Positions 12,363-24,300 of a stretch of 47,500 nt of DNA are shown in pieces (position 1 is the first letter of the stretch; every line of letters starts with the position of its first letter). The notes beneath the pieces were generated by a model that saw only the letters and a program-made list of their open reading frames with translations, was not told the DNA's origin and ran no database searches. The translations under genes and the position numbers were made by a program. This stretch comes from Chrysomallon squamiferum (lineage: Eukaryota; Mollusca; Gastropoda; Neomphalida; Peltospiridae), in the NCBI GenBank assembly GCA_012295275.1, contig CM022675.1, forward strand, positions 16,572,189 to 16,619,688, read 5' to 3'.

Positions 12363-15300
12363 TTTCCATCCACTGTTTACGCTGGTGGTTGACGAAGAGG
12401 ACAGAGTCCGTTTGTCTCGTTTGAAAGCCATTTTCAGTCTGTCGTAAATCTCGCGCCGGATTGTAGCAGTGAACTTTGTTGTAAGGCCAGCTGCAGTCCC
12501 AACAGCAAAGATGACATTGTAGAGAAATATAATGTAGAAGTTTCCCAGCCAGTCCATACTGCCAAAGTTACCTATCAAGTCAAAATTTGTAATACCTGCA
12601 ATTAAAAAGGAAATACGATACAATATGCCAAACTTTAATGCATTATAAACTGTAAAATAATACAATACAATGCAATACAATACAATATAATATAATAAAT
12701 TGAAATGTTTGTTAATTAAACCCAAAATATTTGACAGACAAATAACTAAAAACATTAAAGACTCACTGAATGTTATTGAAATAATAAATAAAGCTGAATA
12801 GAAAACAATTTGTTGATTAAAACTCATACTGCAGCTGATAAATGAATAAATAAAAATGTGAGACGTACCGAGTGTTTTTGAGAGGATGGGTAACGCTGAG
12901 CTGAGGACTAACAACACAACACAGTTTCCTATGATTGACACCATCGACGTGTCGTGTTTGCGCGGGTGAAGTCGACAGAACACTGGCAAACTATAAAACC
13001 CTACAACTGACGCAGACATCAAATATCTGTCAGTTGTCAAGGAAATATTAGTTTTAGTTAATATAATATGTTTGAAAAACCAAAAAACCCAGCTTCTTAA
13101 TTAACTAAAACGTTGTAAACGAAACTAAAAACAATGAAAGTAATAATTTCATTGTTATGAAAATAATTACCACCTATTGCTAAACAACAATTTTTTATTT
13201 AAAAAATAAAATTATGTTCATTTTCCTGTAACATTATCATAACTTTCAGTTCAGCTATATACAAAATAAACAAATAAATAGGACTGGTTCTGAAGAAGGA
13301 TACAATATAAGTAAAATCTGTACTGCAGCCCCAACAGTTCCAAACATAGACAGTGATGAAATGCCTAAAACTGTATCCTGAAATTACAAACATAGACAGT
13401 GATGAAATGCCTAAAACTGTATCCTGAAATTACAAACATAGACAGTGGTGAAATGCCTACATTGTATACTGAAATTACAAACAGAGACAGTGATGAAATG
13501 CCTAAAACTGTATCCTGAAATTACAAACATAGACAGTGATGAAATGCCTAAAACTGTATCCTGAAATTACAAACATAGACAGTGATGAAATGCCTAAAAC
13601 TGTATCCTGAAATTACAAACATAGACAGTGATGAAATGCCTAAAACTGTATCCTGAAATTACAAACATAGACAGTGATGAAATGCCTAAAACTGTATCCT
13701 GAAATTACAAACACAGACACCATGAAATACCTACATTGTATACTGAAATTACAAACACAGACACCATGAAATGCCTAAAACTGTATCCTGAAATTACAAA
13801 CACAGACACCATGAAATACCTACATTGTATACTGAAATTACAAACACAGACACCATGAAATACCTACATTGTATACTGAAATTACAAACACAGACTTCTT
13901 GAAATACCTACATTGTATACTGAAATAACAAACAGACTTCATGAAATATCTACATTGTATACTGAAATAACAAACAGACTTCATGAAATATCTACATTGT
14001 ATACTGAAATTACAAACACAGACACCATGAAATATCTACATTGTATACTAAAATAACAAACAGACTTCATGAAATATCTACATTGTATACTGAAATAACA
14101 AACAGACTTCATGAAATATCTACATTGTATACTGAAATTACAAACACAGACATGATGAAATGTATTCTTAAATAACACAATGAAATGTATTGTTAAATAA
14201 CAAACACAGACATGATGAAATGTCTAGAACTGAATCCTGAACTAACAAAAAAACCCAGACATAATGAAATGCCTAAAGCTATATCCTGAAATAAAACAGA
14301 CAGTGATGAAATCCCTGAAATAACAGAAATGGATGGAATGTGTTAAAACAAATCTTTAAATAACAAACACAATGATGAAATGCCTATCACTGTATAATAA
14401 ACAATGGTGAAATAAATTCACAACAAACAAATTATTTAAATGCATATTAAAACTGAACTGATGATTATCGTTAAATAAAGAAGTTATTTGTGTTGTACTA
14501 CGTACCTTGGCCTCAGCGGGAAGAGCTTTGATCCCCACCAGCAACATGACAGTGTTGTGAGCCACTGTCAGAATACAAAACACCTGAGAACAAAAAACAA
14601 ATCATACAGGAAGACAGGACTAAGGCAAGAGAAATCAGAAGTAAGAGTGAAGGAAAAAGACAGACAGACAGAAAGTGAATTGACAGGAAGGAGAAAGAGG
14701 AGGAATGAAGAGAATGAAGGGAAAAAAGAGGAAGAAAATAATGGAGAAAATAAATAAAGAAAGAAAAAGAAAACAAATAATGAAATCTAATTTGATTACA
14801 GCAGGAATGTTAACTGCTACATGCATTAACAGATAATAATAAATAAAATATTTTCAAAATGTTCCTCACTGGCTCTTGAAAGATTATTGTTGTGTGAACT
14901 ATACTGAAAAACAGTATTGCCAAAAATTGATAATTAACACTTACTGTTAAGGCTAGGAGTATCAACATCACTACTGGATAACAGAGATTTCTTCTCAGAG
15001 AGGAAACCTTCTGACGTTTTTCTGAAACACAAAACAAATGATGAAAATAAAAGTAATAAATAACAACAACAGTCAATATAGTGGATTGGAACTAAAGTTG
15101 TAGTTTTTTCAGAATGTTACATTTGAGCAAGTGATTTTGTTCACACAAGACTGAAATATATGACAATCTGAAAGATGAACAAAATGGCACGTATATGGTT
15201 GAATAAAACTGTACAAACATCTAAATACTGTCTTTGAATTTTAGTAAAAAATGCTATGTAATTTGTCCCCAACAATTAAAACAAAGTCTAAACATGTATT

Positions 15301-18300
15301 ACATAAATACATTACAGTAAATATGGGTTGATGAAAATGATTAAAATAAAAGTTATAATTTTAAAATCCATATTTCATTTCTTTCTTTTACAATGGGTCA
15401 TAAAGATGCTTATGTAATAAACCTAACAATGTCAGATGAACTGAAAATGTCTTAATAAACTAAATAACTAAAAATATAATATGATTAAATGAACTATTGC
15501 TTGCAAACAGATGAATAACAGCATTTCCAAGAACTAATATTTCAGTTTACTTTGAACTGATTGAACAAATGTTTAATGCTATGTTAATTATACTTTAATC
15601 TTTATTATTTACTTTAATCTGTAAACAAGTGCAAAAGTTATTCACAACAGGAAAGTTACCTAATTCATGTTTTTCTACTTGTATTTCTTGAAGAAGTATT
15701 TTTAAAGCTGCAGCATCTGCATGACCATTTGCTATTTCACAAGGAGCTAAAAAACAAACACATTAAACTAACATACACTTTTAACATCAATTCATTTGCT
15801 ATTTCACAAGGAGCTAAAAAAACAAACACATTAAACTAACATACACTTTTAACATCAATTCATTTGCTATTTCACAAGGAGCTAAAAAACAAACACATTA
15901 AACTAATATACACTTTTAACATCAATTCATTTGCTATTTCACAAGGAGCTAAAAAACAAACACATTAAACTAACATACACTTTTAACATCAATTCATTTG
16001 CTATTTCACAAGGAGCTAAAAAACAAACACATTAAACTAACATACACTTTTAACATCAATTCATTTGCTATTTTTAAAAACAAACATCAACTTTTAACAT
16101 CAATTCATTTGCTATTTCACAAGGAGCTAAAAAACAAACACATTAAACTAATATACACTTTTAACATCAATTCATTTGCTATTTCACAAGGAGCTATAAA
16201 AAAAAAATACATTAAACTAACATACACTTTTAATATCAATTCATTTGCTATTTCACAAGCAGCTGTTAATTGTTAAAACAATTTTTTTATAAAAATAAAC
16301 ATATAGCCATTCTTTTGTTATTTTACAAGGAGCTGTACAGAGAACCATTGTTTCCAGTGAAAACAGAAATAATTTTAATTTTGTTATTTAATCAGATTAT
16401 CTGTTAAACAATACAAAACTAAACTTTAAAAACATTCTCAGATTATCTCATCAAATTAGACAGAAATAATCCTTAAACATATCTGAAATATCTGTAAATT
16501 AGGAAACATCAAAGCAGTACAAAGTTTTCAGCTGCTTATTAAATAGTGACAACATACAGGTTTTAATTCATAACAGCAAGAACAGATTAGTTTCTTAACT
16601 GTTTAAAAAGTAATTATGCAGTAATTAAATGTGAAATAAAAACTACACAGTGCAAAACAAATTAACTTGTTAAATAAGATACTGTATTATTATGAAGAAT
16701 TACTCCTTTCAGTTACCTTTTCCAGTTTCAACACTAAAAAGAAATCTTTGTTTTTTGTTTTTTCATAATCTGATTCTAAACAATTATGATTTATCTTTAC
16801 TGCATATCCCTATACTTCACACAAATAATTCTCTTATCCATCATACAATAAGGTAAAAAAAAACAGGACAAAATGCATTTGTCAGTAACATATATCAAAA
16901 TGTTTTATAGCCAGAACAATTACAGTTCATCTTACCACTGTTCCCATGTTCAATTTTGCGCATTATATTTTCTTCTTCTAGTTTCACTGTAAAAAGTTCA
17001 TCTTCGATATCTCTTAAAAACTGAAATTTGTAATATTTTATGTTAGCCAATATTAGTCTCAAATTTTTTGTCATTTAAAATATTACATTATTATGTAAAA
17101 ATGTATTTATATACTGTTAAAACAGGATAGTAAACTGATATCAGTGGTTTAGTAAAATGTTAAAGAATTCTTACTTTTGGTTTGACAATTAGCTGTCCCA
17201 TCACAGTAAACATTCTGGCAACACCGACAGGAGTACACACTGAAAACAAAATTACAAGGAAAATACAATCTAATGCAACAGTCATTGTGAAATTATTCCA
17301 GGGATTATAAATTCGAATGTGTATTTTATTTTTCAAAGAAATAAGTCATATAAAATTATATTTTTGATCATCATCTATATACAAGAACGACACTATAAGA
17401 TAAACACTAAATTTTATCTGTTGGCTTCAATGATAAAACTCATATGACTTGTTTAATGTTTACTTCGAGACCCCCAAAACCCTAAAATCTACATTAATCT
17501 ATTCACTATTCATGAAAGAAGTGATATCCCATAACATAAAGAATGACTATTTAAAAGAGAAAACACCCAGACGATGAATGTAAAGTGTGATATGAAACAA
17601 CAGAGATTCTGTTATAACTTTCATACTGTAACCACAAAGACAGTTATTATATGTCCAAAGGAAGCCAAAATTGTGACTGCTACCTAGATACTAAACAGTT
17701 AATTATTCTTTATATTAATTTTCTTTCTTTAAAATATATTTATATATTATGTCTTTTTGAATAAAATATGAAGTTTATTTAGTATTTTGACTAAGTTTTT
17801 ATATATATTAAAATATTATTGTTCACAGTTATGGACGGAAACCTATCTTCAGCTTTTAAAGATATGGTGGTTCACAGGACATATGCATACATGAAACAAA
17901 CACATATATATTTTAATTCACTGAACTACAAAGTACTGCTTTATATATGTAAAATGAATGTAAACTATGTTAGAGGTAACTGAATAAAGTACTTACATAA
18001 CAGAACAAGAACACCAATAAATGATATACAGGAATACAGGTATGGAAGATAAATATGCCATACAGCTGAAAAAATAAAGCAAAATACATTAACATTCACA
18101 CACACAAGTCTTATTCTTGATAGTTTAACAATAGTAGCAAGTACACAGAAACTGTATTGTGCAATACTGGGGTACACTTTCAAATTATTATTTTACTTGT
18201 AACCAAATTTCATTACTAATCAAGCATAACAATAAAAACTATATTTTCACCTTTTACAGCTGTCATTATAATGCTGCCATTGATATAAACATAAGCCTAC

Positions 18301-18325
18301 AGCCGTACATATCATATGTATATAA

Positions 18326-18357
<32 letters not shown>

Positions 18358-21300
18358 AAATACACATACATAATATGTACATGTATATAAACACACACAC
18401 ACATGCACACACACACAGAAACACACACATACATAAAAAACTTAACATACAGAACTATATACTTAACTGACCAGACAAAGTCTGTTTGCTGTGTTGATCA
18501 TCGCTGAGTAATGCACTAGCCACCCAGGCTAAACCTAGAACTAATACTGCTAGTAAAAACAAAACTACCGCTGTCTCTTTCACTCTCGCCATTATTCCCT
18601 GAAAGCAGTCAGAAAAACCAGTCAGCATTTCATGAATAGAGACACACAGTAATCACTATATTTCATAAAAACAAACAGAAAACTAAACATTATTCCCTGA
18701 ATATAATATATATATATATAAAATACTGAATTTCTTATACAGAAGTAATTATTTCACAAAACATCATAACTAGTCATTATTTGTAAAAATGTTTCACATC
18801 ATAGAAACTGGGTAACATTTGAATGATAAAATACAAAAATATCTAGAACAAGGATAATAAATAAAAGAGAAATATCAAAACACTGAGATCATTATTTATA
18901 TCTATTTCAAAAACAGATACTTACCTTTTTCGATCCCGAAAAACCTTCTGACTCGGTGAAGAAAAAAGCAAATGGCATGAGAATAAAGAGAGCCAGATTT
19001 GAAAAAAGAAAAATCTGATTCCACAAACCTACAAACAGAACAAAAAAAATCTCTATAAATAAAGAGTTCACCTAAAGTTAACTAAAACACAGTATAACTA
19101 AATTTGTATGAGAGAACTGTTTAACTAAAACACAGTATAACTAAATTTGTATGAGAGAACTGTTAACTAAAACACAGTATAACTAAATTTGTATGAGAGA
19201 ACTGTTTAACTAAAACACAGTATAACTAACTTTGTATGAGAGAACTGTTTAACTAAAACACAGCATAACTAAATTTGTATGAGAGAACTGTTTAACTAAA
19301 ACACAGCATAACTAAATTTGTATGACAGAACTGTTTAACTAGTACAGTTTAACTAACTTTGTATGAGAGAAATGTTTAACTAAAACACAGAAAAACTAAT
19401 TTTGTATGTGAGAAATGATTAACTAACTTTGTATAAGAGAAATGTTTAGCTAAAACAGTATAACTAACTTTGAATGAGAGAAATGTTTAACTAAAACATA
19501 GTATAACAAACTCTGAATGAGAACTGTTCAACTAAAATAGAGTAACTATGTTTGTATCAGAGAACTGTTTAACCAAAACATGAAATAACTAACTTTGTAT
19601 GAGAGAATTGTTTAACTAGTACACAGTATAACTAACTTTGTATGAGTGAACTGATTAACTAACTTTGTATGAGAGAAATGTTTAACTAAAATACAGTATA
19701 AGTTTGTATGAGCGAACTGTTTAACTAAAACACAGTATAACTAACTTTGTATGAGAGAACTGTTTAACTAAAACACAGTATAACTAACTTTGTATGAGAG
19801 AACTGTTTAACTAAAACACAGTATAACTGTATGAGTGAACTGATTAACTAAAACACAGTATAACTAACTTTGTATGAGAGAACTGTTTAACTAAAACAGT
19901 ATAACTGTATGAGTGAACTGTTTAACTAAAACACAGTATAACTTTGTATGAGAGAACTGTTGAACTAAAACACAGTATAACTGTATGAGTGAACTGATTA
20001 ACTAAAACACAGTATAACTGTATGAGTGAACTGATTAACTAAAACACAGTATAACTGTATGAGTGAACTGATTAACTAAAACACAGTATAACTAACTTTG
20101 TATGAGAGAACTGTTTGACTATAACACATAATAATTAACTTTGTATGTGACAAATGATTAACTAACTTTGTATGAGAGAACTGTTTGACTAAAACACATA
20201 ACTAACTTTGTATGACAAATGTTTAACAAAATGATTAAATAACTTTGTATGGCAGAACTGTTTAACTAAAACACACAATAACTAACTTTGAGAGAAATAT
20301 TTAATTAACTTTGTATCACAGAACTGTTTAACTAAAACACACTATAACTAACTTTGTATGAGAGAACTCTTTAACTAAAATATAGAATAAGTAACTTTCT
20401 ATGAGAGAACTGTTCAACTAAACAATATAAGTAACTTTCTATGAGAGGACTATTTAATTAAAAAACAGAAAATTAACTTTCTGCCGGAGAACTGTTTAAC
20501 TAAAACAGAGTAAGTAACATTGTCTGAGAGAACTGTTTAACTAAAACACAGTAGAACTAACTTTGTATGAGAGAAATGTTTAACTAAAATAGTAAAACAA
20601 ACTTTGAATGTGAGAACTGTTTAACTAAAACAGTGAAACTAACTTGTATGAGAGAGCCATTCAACTAAAACACAGAATAACTAACTTTGTATTAAAGAAG
20701 TTTAACTTAAACAAGAATAACTAACCTTCTATGACAGAACTGTTTAACTAAAACACAGAATAACTAACTTTGTACAAAAGAAATGTTTAACTAACTTTGT
20801 ATGAGAGAACTGTTTAACTATAAAACAGTATAAGTAATGTTTAATCAAAGAAGTGTTTAACTAAAACATGGAATAACTAACTTTCCATGAGAGAACTAGT
20901 ATACAATATAACTAATTTTGTATTAGATAACTAACTAAAGCAGAATACAACTTTGTATGACATAATTGTTTAAAACTCAGAATAACTAACTTTCCATGAG
21001 AGAACTAGTATACAGTATAACTAACTTTGTATTAGATAACTAACTAAAGCAGAATACAGCTTTGTATGACATAATTGTTTAAAACACAGAATAACTAACT
21101 TTCTACGAGAGAAATGTTCAACTAACTTTGTATCAGAGAAGTTTAACTAAAACAAGAATAACTAACCTTCTATGACAGAACTGTTTTAACTAAAACACAG
21201 AATAACTTTGAACAAAAGAAATGTTTAACTTTCTATAACAGAACTGTTGAACTAAAACACAGTATAATTAACTTTGTATGAGTGAAATGTTTAACTAACT

Positions 21301-24300
21301 TTGTATGAGAGAACCATTTAACTATAAAAGAGTATAAGTAATGTTTAATCAGAGAAGTGTTTAACTAAAACATGGAATAACTAACTTTCCATGAGAGAAC
21401 TAGTATACAGTATAACTAATTTTGTATTAGATAACTAACTAAAGCAGAATACAACTTTGTATGACATAATTGTTTAAAACTCAGAATAACTAACTTTCCA
21501 TGAGAGAACTAGTATACAGTATAACTAACTTTGTATTAGATAACTAACTAAAGCAGAATACAGCTTTGTATGACATAATTGTTTAAAACACAGAATAACT
21601 AACTTTCTACGAGAGAAATGTTCAACTAACTTTGTATCAGAGAAGTTTAACTAAAACAAGAATAACTAACCTTCTATGACAGAACTGTTTTAACTAAAAC
21701 ACAGAATAACTTTGTACAAAAGAAATGTTTAACTTTCTATAACAGAACTGTTGAACTAAAACACAGTATAATTAACTTTGTATGAGTGAAATGTTTAACT
21801 AACTTTGTATGAGAGAACCATTTAACTATAAAAGAGTATAAGTAATGTTTAATCAGAGAAGTGTTTAACTAAAACATGGAATAACTAACTTTCCATGAGA
21901 GAACTAGTATACAGTATAACTAACTTTGTATTAGATAACTAACTAAAGCAGAATACAACTTTGTATGACATAATTGTTTAAAACTCAGAATAACTAACTT
22001 TCTAAGAGAGAAATGTTCAACTAACTTGTATGAGATAACTGTCTAACTAAAACATGTAATAACTTTATATGAGAGAACTGTTTAACTAAAACACAGAATA
22101 ACTAACTTTGTATCAAAGAACTTTTTAACTAAAAGACAGTATAACTAACAGTATTACTAACATTGTATGAGAAATGTTTAACTAACTTTCTGAGAGAACT
22201 GTTTTAATAAAACAATATAACTAACTTTGTATGAGAGAACTGTTTTACTAAAACAGTAAAATAAACTTTGTATGATAGAACTGTTTAACTAAAGCATAGT
22301 ATAACTTTGTATGAGAGAATTGTTGAAGTAGTTCACAGTATAACTTTGTATGAGATAACTAACTAAAACATAGTATAACAAACTCTGAATGAGAACTGTT
22401 CAACTAAAATAGTGTAACTATGTTTGTATCAGAGAACTGTTTAACCAAAACATGAAATAACTAACTTTGTATGAGAGAATTGTTTAACTAGTACACAGCA
22501 TAACTAACTTTTTATCATAGAAATTTTAATTGAAACACAGTATACCTGTCTCAGAGAAATGTTTAAGTAAAACACACTATAAATAACTTTGTATCACACA
22601 AACTGTTTAAAACACTGAATAACTAACTTTCTATGAGAGAAATATTTAACTAAAACACAGAATAACTAACTTTCAAGAGAAATGTTTAATTTTGTATGAG
22701 TGAAATGTTTAACTAAAACACAGTATAACTGTATGAGAGAACTTTTAAACTAAAACAGTGTAACTAACTTTGTATGAGAGAAGTTTAACTAAAATAGTGC
22801 AACTAACTTTTTATCAGAGGACTGTTTAACGAAAACATGGAATAACTAACTTTTTTTCAGAGAACTGTTTAAGTAGTTCACAATATAACTAATTTTGTAT
22901 GACAGAATTGTTTAAGTAAAAACCAGAATTACTAACTTAGTACAAAAGAAATGTTTAACTAACTCTGTGTAATACAACTGTTTAACTAAAACAATATAAA
23001 TAACTCTGAGAGAACTATTTAACTAAAACAGTAAACAAACTTTGAATGAGAGAACTCTTTAATAAAACACTGCAACTAACTTTCTATGAAAGAACTGTTT
23101 AACTAAAACACAGAATAACTAACTTTGTATGAGAGAAATGTTTGACTACAACAGACAATAGCTAACTTTGTATGAGACAACTGTTTAAGTAAAACACAGC
23201 ATAACTAAGTTTGTATGAGAGAACTGTTTAACTAAAACACAGAAGAACTAACTTTGTATGAGAGAACTGTTGAACTAACTTTGTATGAGAGAACTTTTTG
23301 ACTAAAACACAGAATAACTATCTTAGTATGAGAGAACTGTTTAAATAAACCACAGAATAACCAACTGTGTATGAGAGAACTGTTTAACTAAAACTCAGTA
23401 TAACTAACTTTGTATATGACAACTGTTTAACTTTGTATGAGAGAAATGTTTAACTAAAAGACAGAATAACTTTTTATGAGAGAATGTATAACTAAAACAC
23501 ATTATAAGTAACTTTGTATGAGAGAAATGTTTGACTAAAACACAGAATAGCTAACTTTGTATGAGAGAACTGTTTAAAACATAGAATAACTAACTTCCTA
23601 TGAGACAAATGTTTCAGGAAAACACAGTATAACTTTGTATGAGAGAATTGTTTACCTAGAACATAGAATAGCTAATTTTGTATGAGAGATCTGTTTAACT
23701 AAAACATAGAATAACTAACTTTGTATGAGAGATATGTTTGAGCAAAACAGTATAACTCTGTATGAGAAAACTGTTAATTAAAACACAGTAGAACTAACTT
23801 TGTATCTGTGAAATGTTTAGCTAACTTTGTATCAGAGAACTGTTTAACTAGAACATAGTATAATTAACTATGTATCAGGGAACTGTTTAACTAGAACATA
23901 GTATAACTAACTTTGTATGAGAGAACTGTTACTAAAACTCACAATAACTATCTTAGTATGAAACAACTGTTTAATTAAAACTCAGTATAACTAACTTTGA
24001 ATGTGAGAACTGTTTAACTGAGTTTGTATGAGAGGAAAGTTTATATAAAACATAGAATAACTAACTTTGTATGAGAGAAATGTTTTACTTAAAAACAGTA
24101 TATCATTGGATGAGAACTGTTTAACTAAAAGACAGAATAACTAACTTTGTATGAGAAAAATGTTTAACTCAAACACATTATAATTAACTGTATCAGAGAA
24201 CAGTTTAACTAAAACACAGAATAACTATCATAGAGAGAACTGTTTAATTAAAACTCAGTATAACTAACTTTATATGTGAGAACTGTTTAACTAAAACACA

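Noticed and set aside
13981-14178. Repetitive open frame of 65 codons with recurring FSIQCRYFM words
   Set aside because: It is a translation of the exon 13 minisatellite in another frame, not a gene.
14488-14826. Overlapping Lys/Glu-rich and Phe/Ser-rich open frames
   Set aside because: They are the two strands of the purine/pyrimidine tract in LMBR1 intron 11; only 14506-14583 on the minus strand is an exon.
15998-16276. Plus-strand open frame of 92 codons with three repeats
   Set aside because: It lies on the opposite strand of the exon 10 array and exists only because the 67-bp unit lacks stops in that frame.
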